From: a virus
Length of the DNA stretch: 52,576 nucleotides
Direction: 5' to 3' (one strand)
IMG/VR virus record: IMGVR_UViG_3300047560_000375
Coordinates: 1-52,576 of that record
Shown: one piece after another, positions 30,592 to 37,418 of the stretch
Numbering within the stretch: position 1 is the stretch's first letter
How the letters are laid out: each line of letters starts with the position of its first letter
Program-made: the position numbers and the translations under genes
Notes under the pieces: generated by a model
What the model was told of the DNA's origin: nothing
What the model saw: only the letters and a program-made list of their open reading frames with translations
Databases searched by the model: none

Positions 30592-32745
30592 TTAAACTCC
30601 TTTAGATTGGTCGATCAAATTAATATACTCTGCTACCGCTTTTTTGTCAATGTTATAGCTTGACAAATTCTTTAACAGTGGGTAACGATTTTTCACTTCG
30701 TTGACTTCCTGTGTGTACTTATCAATCAATACTTGTGGGCTAGTATTTGTTTTCACATCATACATTTTACACAACCACTGAGTTGCAATTTGGGTTTGAC
30801 TGTCAACAGCTTTAACATCTTTGAACAAATTAACCAGTTTATGAAACGGGCTAGCTGTCTCAATATCAATGCTATTGTACTTGATTAAGTCCTCAATGTC
30901 AAGTTGTTGTTTGACCAAACCCATGATGTTAGACTTGTCCATTTTAGCAAGTTGCTCGACAATGTAGTTGTCCAATTCAACCCAATTCTTTTGCTTCTTA
31001 ATATATTCAATGTCAGTTTTACGAACACCGTAAATTGTACCACTGTATACATTAGATTTTTGCAAATACTTAGCCAAATTCTTAACGTCACTGCATTTGT
31101 TCAACGCAACATATCCTGACAGTGGAATGTAGTAGTGAGTGGTATTAGCATCAAAACTATCAGCCTTACCAGCATCACGCCACACCATGTCATTGTCGCT
31201 ACGCCGCCATCCACTGCCACCACGTTCTTCCAAGTTCATAATCGTAACGTTCTTACCCATCGTAGAACTACGTTCTTTTTCCAAGAAAGAAGAAACGTTA
31301 CTGAACTGATCCTCTGGAGGGTTAGCGATCAATTTCTTGAAACCTGCAATGTCAACTGGCTTAGTCTTGTCAGCCGCTTCAATCACATAAACATGAATAT
31401 TACTGAGGTTGTTATCCTTCATGTAAGATGATTCTTTCATGTGATACTTGGAACGCTCAGTAGCACCAATCTTAGTATCATTAATCACGAAACGAGTTTC
31501 ACGTGCAATACTGATAGACCACATTTGTTTCATCACAGTTTGACCATTTGCACTTTCGTAATTGCCCTGCGACTTCAAGTTAGAGCAAACATTGTATCCG
31601 CGGCTCTTAGTGAAACCACGCAAGTCAATGTTGTATTTGCTACGCAACTCTGCAACTTCCAACTTGAATGAGTGAGTACGATGCCAAGAATTTGAGCCAG
31701 TCACATATTCGAATTTAGTGTCAACAACATATTTGTTGACAGCATTCTGCCACAAGTAGTTACTTGCCTTCTTAGTAAGATACAGTGCCTTTTCCCAAGT
31801 GTTTGTAATCTTGTCAGCTTCCTCAGCAACGTGAACTGCCAATTGTGCATTCAATGCTTCCAACTTACGTTTGATAGCCTCGATTGTTTGAGGAATATAT
31901 GACAGACCTTCACGGCTAGCTTGGAAGTCAAGTTCACCGATGTTGAATTCCATAACCAAACTGCAATTCAAAAGTTGACGCAATTCACCGATTGTTTTGT
32001 CAGCTTCAGGAATTTGAATTGGATACGCAATGTTACCCATGATAGCAATAGAAGTACTACCATCTTTGCGATTATGAACGCCGGGGATAATGTTTTCAGT
32101 TTCGTATTCTACGACAGGTACAGCAAAATTGTCAGCACCAGACACCACTGGTTGCAATTTGAAATACTTGTAAACATGACGAGCCTCGTCACGGAACTTT
32201 GAAAAGTCGTAACGGTCATTTACTGCAAATCGAACCTCGACACCGTTGGGGTCAGTGGTTTCTTCCTCCATCATCAGTGCGATGGATGGGACTCCTTGTT
32301 CGTTGATGAAGGCTGTGTAGACACCTTTCTTGTTACCTTGAACCGCGGTAACCGTAAAGTTATCAGTGTAACTAAAGGGAGACTTACTGCCCAAACCAAG
32401 AGCACCAATAAATTCATTGGAGTTTGTTTTAGTACTTTCAAAATATGTAGTGTAAATGTTTTTAACTTGTTCATGGTTAAGTCCTGTTCCATAGTCACGA
32501 ATAGAGAAATGGGGCTCAAGTGCGTTAGGCAAATGAACGTCAAAGGGTGTGTCAGATTTACCTGCGGCTACATGGCTATCAACTGCGTTACACGATAGTT
32601 CACGAATGATAGCACGAATTTTGTTAGCATACAAACCTGAACTGAGGATGTTGAATGCTTTGGCACTATTGCGAATACGAAACTCACCGATTTCACCGAC
32701 ATTGGATACGATTGCCTCGTTCTGTGGTGCTGAGTTAATAATCAT
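30592..32745 (-). CDS. rIIA: rIIA-like protein (GHKL ATPase fold)
   Basis: 717 residues, close to T4 rIIA (725). GHKL motifs in the N-terminal third: N-box IIRELSCNAVDSH (about 45-57), G1 IRDYGTGL (about 97-104), and G2 GALGLGSKSPF (about 133-143), as in Hsp90/MutL/gyrase folds. Remainder is mixed alpha/beta with charged C-terminal helices. In T4 rIIA-rIIB protects against the RexAB exclusion system and affects lysis inhibition. First gene of the rIIA-rIIB operon; ATG 32745 with AAAGGA upstream and a strong promoter at 32775-32803. Confidence 0.9.
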   Translation of the reverse strand: MIINSAPQNEAIVSNVGEIGEFRIRNSAKAFNILSSGLYANKIRAIIRELSCNAVDSHVAAGKSDTPFDVHLPNALEPHFSIRDYGTGLNHEQVKNIYTTYFESTKTNSNEFIGALGLGSKSPFSYTDNFTVTAVQGNKKGVYTAFINEQGVPSIALMMEEETTDPNGVEVRFAVNDRYDFSKFRDEARHVYKYFKLQPVVSGADNFAVPVVEYETENIIPGVHNRKDGSTSIAIMGNIAYPIQIPEADKTIGELRQLLNCSLVMEFNIGELDFQASREGLSYIPQTIEAIKRKLEALNAQLAVHVAEEADKITNTWEKALYLTKKASNYLWQNAVNKYVVDTKFEYVTGSNSWHRTHSFKLEVAELRSKYNIDLRGFTKSRGYNVCSNLKSQGNYESANGQTVMKQMWSISIARETRFVINDTKIGATERSKYHMKESSYMKDNNLSNIHVYVIEAADKTKPVDIAGFKKLIANPPEDQFSNVSSFLEKERSSTMGKNVTIMNLEERGGSGWRRSDNDMVWRDAGKADSFDANTTHYYIPLSGYVALNKCSDVKNLAKYLQKSNVYSGTIYGVRKTDIEYIKKQKNWVELDNYIVEQLAKMDKSNIMGLVKQQLDIEDLIKYNSIDIETASPFHKLVNLFKDVKAVDSQTQIATQWLCKMYDVKTNTSPQVLIDKYTQEVNEVKNRYPLLKNLSSYNIDKKAVAEYINLIDQSKGV

Positions 32746-32774
32746 TTCTTTCCTTTTGTTGATTCAATACAAGT

Positions 32775-32803
32775 ATTATAAACGATTTTGGATTTATTGT
32801 AAA
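32775..32803 (-). promoter_or_regulatory. Sigma70-type promoter for rIIA-rIIB
   Basis: Minus strand TTTACA (32798-32803), 17-base spacer, TATAAT (32775-32780). The -35 lies in the 3' end of the gene at 32794-33012. Confidence 0.8.
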
Positions 32804-33012
32804 CCGAAAAGTGCAATATAAACAGCTTCACGGACTTCGGTGTCAGTAGCTTCCTCACAGATAGAAGGAAATTTTACAGTCAAATTAAACAATTCGTTCT
32901 CAACTTGAGCCCAATCCATTTTGAGTACTTTTGCATTACGGACAATTTCATCAACTGCCTCATTGCCGAAATCCGAAAACATTGCGTAGTGGGTTTTAGT
33001 AGCTTGTGACAT
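32794..33012 (-). CDS. Small hypothetical protein
   Basis: 72 residues, helical, MSQATKTHYAMFSDFGNE, ending REAVYIALFGLQ. ATG 33012 with AAAGGAGT upstream. Its leader shares 20 identical bases with that of 28108-28332 and its last codons overlap the rIIA promoter. Early gene of unknown role. Confidence 0.65.
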   Translation of the reverse strand: MSQATKTHYAMFSDFGNEAVDEIVRNAKVLKMDWAQVENELFNLTVKFPSICEEATDTEVREAVYIALFGLQ

Positions 33013-33042
33013 TTAGAACTCCTTTAATCAATCAATGCACAT

Positions 33043-33071
33043 ATTGTATGCCCAAACTGATTATTTGTCAA
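33043..33071 (-). promoter_or_regulatory. Sigma70-type promoter (early)
   Basis: Minus strand TTGACA (33066-33071), 17-base spacer ending GGGCA, TACAAT (33043-33048). Confidence 0.8.
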
Positions 33072-33081
33072 CATTTGGAGA

Positions 33082-33097
33082 AGCCCCTTTCGGGGCT
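33082..33097 (-). other. Hairpin without T-run after 33115-33303
   Basis: AGCCCC-GAAA-GGGGCT on the minus strand between the stop at 33115 and the promoter at 33071. It has no T-run, so a weak terminator or mRNA 3' end. Confidence 0.5.
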
Positions 33098-33114
33098 AAA
33101 AATGAATACTTTAG

Positions 33115-33303
33115 TTACACTTTTTCGATTCTAGCACGCCAGAAATAATCGGGTGTGCCACCTTCTTCCCAACGAGCCGCGTACTTTTCGGCTTCCTCTC
33201 GGGTAGTGAAATACTTAGTGTCGTTATCGTCAACACGTTGACCCCAACCACGTTCGTATTCAGTGATAGTGACCTTGAAAACACCATTTAGTTTGACTTC
33301 CAT
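33115..33303 (-). CDS. Small phage protein, unknown
   Basis: 62 residues: two strands (KLNGVFKVTITEYERGWG), a Tyr/Thr-rich loop, a helix FTTREEAEKYAARWEEG and a last strand YFWRARIEKV. This beta-beta-alpha-beta unit with 'EEAEKYAARW' is a common form among small phage proteins. AAGGAG precedes ATG 33303. Function unknown; an early gene with its own regulated promoter. Confidence 0.65.
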   Translation of the reverse strand: MEVKLNGVFKVTITEYERGWGQRVDDNDTKYFTTREEAEKYAARWEEGGTPDYFWRARIEKV

Positions 33304-33320
33304 TTTTCACTCCTTCTATC

Positions 33321-33361
33321 TACTGTAGTTACAGTATATCAGAGTACCGATTTCATGTCAA
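33321..33361 (-). promoter_or_regulatory. Sigma70-type promoter with overlapping operator-like dyad
   Basis: Minus strand TTGACA (33356-33361), 17-base spacer, TATACT (33333-33338). A 16-base dyad TACTGTA-GT-TACAGTA (33321-33336) overlaps the -10 and the expected start site. The promoter lies in the 3' end of the next gene. Confidence 0.75.
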
Positions 33362-34205
33362 CTTTCCAATCGTATATGTCGTAAAACTGCACACTATCTC
33401 TAGGTGTAACTCTAGTGGAACCGCTAATAGTTAATTCTTTTCCTAGACTAAAAATACTCTCCCACATTGGTCTCAATGAATTATTGTTCAAAACTTTGAC
33501 CCGATACGCATAGTCATTTTTGTCCTTGAACCAGTATTCAGTTTGAGCCTGTTTGTTTTTAGGACTGATGCTACTTGAACGCAATGGTGTGAGTTTTTCA
33601 GTACCTCGTCTGCTAACAAAAAGTTCGTTCTTGTCAACAATTTCTTTCTTCAATGGTCTGAACATTTCGTCCATTTGTTGGTCATAGAAATAGAATTCAG
33701 GAAGTCTGTACGCAAGAGGTTGCATGTCTTTTTTGAATCGCAATCCATTACCATTTACTAACTCGCTCATATCTTTGCGGAAGTTACTCATTGGTTGTTC
33801 ACGCAATGTTTGCACCATTAGTTTTTTGCTATAGTAGTCCCTGATTTTAGATGCGAACTCTCTATCTTCAGGTTCGATGAGACTATACAATACACGATCA
33901 GTTACACTAGTGATCTGTGTCATAGTTGGTGGGCTTTGTTTATCACAGTTGCGGTTGCGTAATCGATGCCATGTGCAACTAAGTGTTAATATGTCCTCAG
34001 TTGATTCTACGACTTCATACACTTTAAGATATTCATGTGTATCTCGGTCTGCTGAAAATAAACCCAGTCCACCTATATTAGAAGAACTATTAATGGTTTT
34101 ACCAATTGAAGAAAGTGATACAGTACCTACTGCACTTACGGGATTTGCTATACTTGTGATAGTCTGAATTCCTTGACCTATCCAAGGAGATTGTGAGTTA
34201 GCCAA
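33339..34205 (-). CDS. Hypothetical protein next to UvsX cluster
   Basis: About 288 residues from TTG 34205 (reading MANSQSPWIGQGIQ); GGAAG lies about ten bases before it. A longer frame reaches a TTG at 34244 inside the upstream gene. Residues 1-50 are Ser/Ile/Gly-rich and hydrophobic, the rest polar alpha/beta with several Trp and Arg clusters. The glycine-serine start and long polar tail resemble virion or tail-completion proteins more than a recombination enzyme. No known motif. Overlaps the upstream gene by eight bases and ends inside a promoter. Confidence 0.55.
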   Translation of the reverse strand: MANSQSPWIGQGIQTITSIANPVSAVGTVSLSSIGKTINSSSNIGGLGLFSADRDTHEYLKVYEVVESTEDILTLSCTWHRLRNRNCDKQSPPTMTQITSVTDRVLYSLIEPEDREFASKIRDYYSKKLMVQTLREQPMSNFRKDMSELVNGNGLRFKKDMQPLAYRLPEFYFYDQQMDEMFRPLKKEIVDKNELFVSRRGTEKLTPLRSSSISPKNKQAQTEYWFKDKNDYAYRVKVLNNNSLRPMWESIFSLGKELTISGSTRVTPRDSVQFYDIYDWKVDMKSVL

Positions 34206-34659
34206 TTGTAATATCTTCCATTCCAGCAGTGCGTAAACGAACAATATGACCCATCTGCCACTGCTTTGCTTCTAGGCCCTTCATGATCCCTAACCAGCGA
34301 TTGCGTAATAATGCTACTTCGTTAATCAACACTTCCATGTCAACTACTTCATCTTCACCATCAACATATTTTTCAGCATCACGGCTAGTTAATGCTCTAT
34401 TATACGCCTCTAGGTATTTTTGAAAATGTTTTCGGCGAATTTTCCGTAATTGAATGTTTAGATAGTTGAGCACTGCTTCAATTTCTTGTAATTGATTGAA
34501 ACGATGTTCAGTTACGCCGGGCAAATTGGCAATGTTCTTTTCAACATTGCCATAGATTTTTACATCTGATTTTGCCTGCACTAATTCTGAATCATAGAAT
34601 GTAATGAAGTCCGGGAGAACAGACAAGTCTGTTGAGATCCTAGTGTACCAATTCGACAT
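34198..34659 (-). CDS. Conserved helical protein, possible recombination mediator
   Basis: 153 residues, helical and charged, MSNWYTRISTDLSVLP then long helices around HRFNQLQEIEAVLNYL and RKIRRKHFQKYLE. An acidic loop follows, and the last helix is RNRWLGIMKGLEAKQW. Short length, basic-helical composition and position two genes from UvsX fit a UvsY-like mediator (T4 UvsY 137 residues), but sequence similarity to UvsY is not obvious to me, so this is context only. Stop overlaps the next gene. Confidence 0.5.
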   Translation of the reverse strand: MSNWYTRISTDLSVLPDFITFYDSELVQAKSDVKIYGNVEKNIANLPGVTEHRFNQLQEIEAVLNYLNIQLRKIRRKHFQKYLEAYNRALTSRDAEKYVDGEDEVVDMEVLINEVALLRNRWLGIMKGLEAKQWQMGHIVRLRTAGMEDITIG

Positions 34660-34908
34660 TTAATCCCAATCTTCGTCTAGTTCTTCTTCATCGTATTCTT
34701 CGTATTCTTCCTCAGCAAAATGTTCTTCTGCGTAACCTTTTAGTGCTGTCGTAATATCTTTGTCGCGGAATGAATCTTTAATTTCATCGATTTCAAAATT
34801 ATTATCAATCAATAAATTTACGATTGCATCAGCCGCGTCACCGCGAGAACCCATGTCAATGTGTTCACGCAATGCTTCCCAAACTTCACTTACTAAATTT
34901 AAACTCAT
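34660..34908 (-). CDS. Small acidic protein downstream of UvsX
   Basis: 82 residues; the first 55 are helical (LVSEVWEALREHIDMGSRGD), the last 27 almost pure Glu/Asp/Tyr (EEEYEEYDEEELDEDWD). Acidic tails of this kind often mimic DNA or contact basic partners. It overlaps UvsX by four bases (ATGA) and abuts the gene below. Conserved beside uvsX in similar phages as I recall; function unknown. Confidence 0.65.
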   Translation of the reverse strand: MSLNLVSEVWEALREHIDMGSRGDAADAIVNLLIDNNFEIDEIKDSFRDKDITTALKGYAEEHFAEEEYEEYDEEELDEDWD

Positions 34909-35972
34909 TCTGTTACCGCCTCCTCCGGTGTAACAGTACTTATCACACTTTTGCCAGTTTTGGTATACTCACTCATAACTTTATCTAGCATGCCGTCTTT
35001 GTTAGCTTCCCAGCCTTTACGGAATGCCTTGAGTATTTCACCGTCTTGTGTTGTATACACTAAACTGTTGCCTTCTTTTTTAAGTGCTTCGTCTTTTTCA
35101 AGCATATCAACTAAGCCACTATATGGGTTCATACCTGTTTCATATGGAATCTTAATTTGAACACCCTCGAATGGTTTAGCATAACGAGTTTTCATAATCT
35201 TACAAGCCGCACGAATACCGTGAACTTCACTTGTTTTGTTGCCATCTTCATCTTCTTTGAGTTTCAATTTCTTCATAGCAACAACGATGGAACTAGCATA
35301 GATGAAGCCTTGACCACCAGAAATTTTGTCATCTGGATCAAACATATCTTGTGAAGCATAACTGTGATTAGTAGCAACTAAACCTACATTGTGACTACCG
35401 AACATGTTTACACAATTACGAACAAGTGATGTAAGTGCTTTAGGCTTACGACCCATATCACCTTTCATGTCACCTGCTTCAAACTGATTAACGTCAGTTG
35501 GTGTCAACAACATACCTAAACTATCGATAACGAATAGAACTTTAGGTTTGTCTGTCTCTGGTAATGATTTGTATGACTTCATAAACTCACTGATAGTTTT
35601 CGCAACGTCATCAATCATTGCCATATTAAGTTTTAATAACTTATCTTCGCCAGTGTCAACACCTAATGCATGTAGCCATGCTTCGTCAAGTGCGTTTTCA
35701 CTGTCAATCAATACAACAAAGATACCTTGTTGTTGTGCGTGACGTACTAAGTTACCTGAACAGATAAAACTTTTACCTGAACCTGATTCACCTGCGAATA
35801 CAGTAACTTTACCTAGTGGTACACCTTTGTTGAAGTCACCGCTGATTAGATAGTTAAGTGCATAGTTGCCTGTGCTAATCCAATCAGTAGGATCATTAAA
35901 TCCAATTGATAATCCTTCAATACTTTTTGTAATGTCTTTTCTAAATTTGCTAACGTCAAATGGTTTTGCCAT
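34905..35972 (-). CDS. uvsX: UvsX RecA-like recombinase
   Basis: 355 residues, against 391 in T4. Walker A GESGSGKS at 61-68, Walker B VLFVIDSLGML, L1/L2 DNA-binding region around DKISGGQGFIYASS, and ATNHSYA sensor motif all match RecA-family recombinases, with the UvsX-type N-terminus (MAKPFDVSKFRKDI). Role: strand exchange for recombination-dependent replication and repair, with gp32 and UvsW, both in this window. ATG 35972 with AAGGAG upstream. Confidence 0.93.
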   Translation of the reverse strand: MAKPFDVSKFRKDITKSIEGLSIGFNDPTDWISTGNYALNYLISGDFNKGVPLGKVTVFAGESGSGKSFICSGNLVRHAQQQGIFVVLIDSENALDEAWLHALGVDTGEDKLLKLNMAMIDDVAKTISEFMKSYKSLPETDKPKVLFVIDSLGMLLTPTDVNQFEAGDMKGDMGRKPKALTSLVRNCVNMFGSHNVGLVATNHSYASQDMFDPDDKISGGQGFIYASSIVVAMKKLKLKEDEDGNKTSEVHGIRAACKIMKTRYAKPFEGVQIKIPYETGMNPYSGLVDMLEKDEALKKEGNSLVYTTQDGEILKAFRKGWEANKDGMLDKVMSEYTKTGKSVISTVTPEEAVTE

Positions 35973-35984
35973 TGTAACTCCTTT

Positions 35985-36212
35985 TTATTTGTTTTGTACA
36001 GTATAAATGCTAAAAGGTTGCTTATCAAGCAACTCGGGACATTTTTCTGCCATGTTGTCAATTTCCCAGTCTTGTGGGAAATGGCGCAATGCGTGTCTTG
36101 CTTTGTCTCTGATAATACTGGGAACACGAGGTGTACGACCTGGATCACACAACTCCTCTAGTAATTTTTTACCGGCTTTTAATGCGCGGTAGCGTTCGTC
36201 TGGTAATGTCAT
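35985..36212 (-). CDS. BPSL0761-like small protein
   Basis: 75 residues. MTLPDERYRALKAGKKLL, then RTPRVPSIIRDKARHALRHFP, closely matches the pattern of the BPSL0761 family (MTTPxERxRAL... TPRVPxxxRxxAxxLLRHYP) found in beta- and gammaproteobacterial genomes and their phages. Function unknown. The match is from memory. GGAG precedes ATG 36212, and the gene lies between gp32's terminator and uvsX. It is a modest hint about host class. Confidence 0.7.
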   Translation of the reverse strand: MTLPDERYRALKAGKKLLEELCDPGRTPRVPSIIRDKARHALRHFPQDWEIDNMAEKCPELLDKQPFSIYTVQNK

Positions 36213-36229
36213 GGTGTTCTCCTAAGAAA

Positions 36230-36243
36230 GGGGCCGAAGCCCC
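36230..36243 (-). terminator. Intrinsic terminator after gp32
   Basis: Minus strand GGGGC-TTCG-GCCCC followed by TTTCTT, directly after the stop codon at 36250. The imperfect T-run may allow read-through into uvsX. Confidence 0.7.
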
Positions 36244-36249
36244 TCACCA

Positions 36250-37254
36250 TTAAGCTGTTTTATTTTGACGAGCGCGGATCATCGCTAGAATGTCTTGTGC
36301 TTTGTCGCTTGAAGGTGTTGATGTTGGTACGCTTACTTTTTCACTTGTACCTGCTGGTTCGTCACTTTCCCAAGGTGGTGTAGATTCTGCTACGGGTGCT
36401 GTTGCGGGTGCAGCCACGGTCGGTGCCGCTGTTTGTTTTTCCGCTGTTGCTCCTGCCGGTGCTTCTAGACCATATGGACGATAGTATTGACCCCAACGTT
36501 CATTATCATATGGTTGACCGTCTACAGACGCTTCAAACATTTCTTTGATAATGCGTAGTTCTGCCTCAGTTGGTTTCTTTGGTAAGAACTCTGAAAGGTT
36601 GAACAAACCATGTGCCTCGATTGCGGCTGTTTCTGCTTCAGTCAACGCACTCTCACGGCGTGACCAGTTACTTGTAGAATAATCAGCATAACCGCCTTTA
36701 CTTGTTTTCTTAACGTTAAAGTCAAGACCACGAACATAGTCAGTTGGTAGTTCTAAGATTTCAGGATCCATCAAACCAGCTTTAATGATTGGAATGATTT
36801 GTGGGCTGATGATGAATCTGCGAATTGGGTTCGCTGGTACTTTGTCATCACCAAGTGGGTTTTGACGAACAAAACCTTGGAAGATGTAAGAACGCTTCTT
36901 CCAATACTTATTAGCAAGTTCTTTCAAACTCTCGTCTTTGTACCAAGGACGAACTTCTGCCAAGACTGGACAACTATCACCATACATTTCTACGCATGGC
37001 ACTTGTACAATAACTTGTTTATGTGTTGGATCACCCTTGACACCGTTGAATGGTAGTTTGATGATTTGCTTTTCAACCCAGAAGAATTCGTTTTTACTAT
37101 CGCCATCAGGTAAGAAACGGATACTTGCTGTAGTACCTTCGTCCATGTTCCAGTGGGGATAAACTGCGTTGTCTGATTGGGCGTTAGAGCCCTTGTTGTT
37201 TGACTTGTTTTCTTGCGCTTGAATACGTGCGCGGATTTCTGCTAATGATGCCAT
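36250..37254 (-). CDS. 32: Single-stranded DNA-binding protein (gp32-like)
   Basis: 334 residues, T4 gp32 is 301. N-terminal basic/Ala segment (cooperativity region), core with the characteristic VPCVEMYGDSCPV (Cys87, Cys95; His78 precedes) that forms the structural zinc site, and RRFIISPQIIPIIKAGLMDPE. The C-terminal 80 residues are Ala/Thr/Pro/Glu-rich and acidic, as needed to interact with gp41, UvsX and polymerase. Ends KAQDILAMIRARQNK. ATG 37254 with AAGGA upstream. Two promoter types and a leader hairpin precede it. Confidence 0.9.
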   Translation of the reverse strand: MASLAEIRARIQAQENKSNNKGSNAQSDNAVYPHWNMDEGTTASIRFLPDGDSKNEFFWVEKQIIKLPFNGVKGDPTHKQVIVQVPCVEMYGDSCPVLAEVRPWYKDESLKELANKYWKKRSYIFQGFVRQNPLGDDKVPANPIRRFIISPQIIPIIKAGLMDPEILELPTDYVRGLDFNVKKTSKGGYADYSTSNWSRRESALTEAETAAIEAHGLFNLSEFLPKKPTEAELRIIKEMFEASVDGQPYDNERWGQYYRPYGLEAPAGATAEKQTAAPTVAAPATAPVAESTPPWESDEPAGTSEKVSVPTSTPSSDKAQDILAMIRARQNKTA

Positions 37255-37300
37255 GATATTTTTCCTTATAAAATTGAGATGGTCTCTTTTTGTAATTGTC

Positions 37301-37319
37301 GATACTACCTATTAGTATC
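37301..37319 (-). promoter_or_regulatory. Hairpin in the gp32 mRNA leader
   Basis: GATACTA/TAGTATC (7 bp) with a five-base loop, followed by an A/U-rich stretch and AAGGA. T4 gp32 regulates its own translation through a structured leader; this could be the equivalent, though no pseudoknot was found. Confidence 0.45.
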
Positions 37320-37333
37320 TAACATCAGAATGA

Positions 37334-37373
37334 AGTTTAGCAATTCTTCTTACTAATGTCAATAGTATTTATC
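37334..37373 (-). promoter_or_regulatory. Tandem early and late-type promoters of gp32
   Basis: Sigma70-type TTGACA (37357-37362), 17-base spacer, TAAACT (37334-37339); a late-type GATAAATA at 37366-37373 lies four bases upstream. Allows expression throughout infection. Confidence 0.65.
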
Positions 37374-37384
37374 ATGGATGTGGT

Positions 37385-37411
37385 AAACCTCACCTTTTAA
37401 GTGAGGTTTTT
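37385..37411 (-). terminator. Hairpin after 37419-39350
   Basis: CCTCAC/GTGAGG stem (37388-37393, 37401-37406); T3 on the minus strand and T5 on the plus. Probable terminator of the head gene. Confidence 0.6.
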
Positions 37412-37418
37412 GGGAGAA

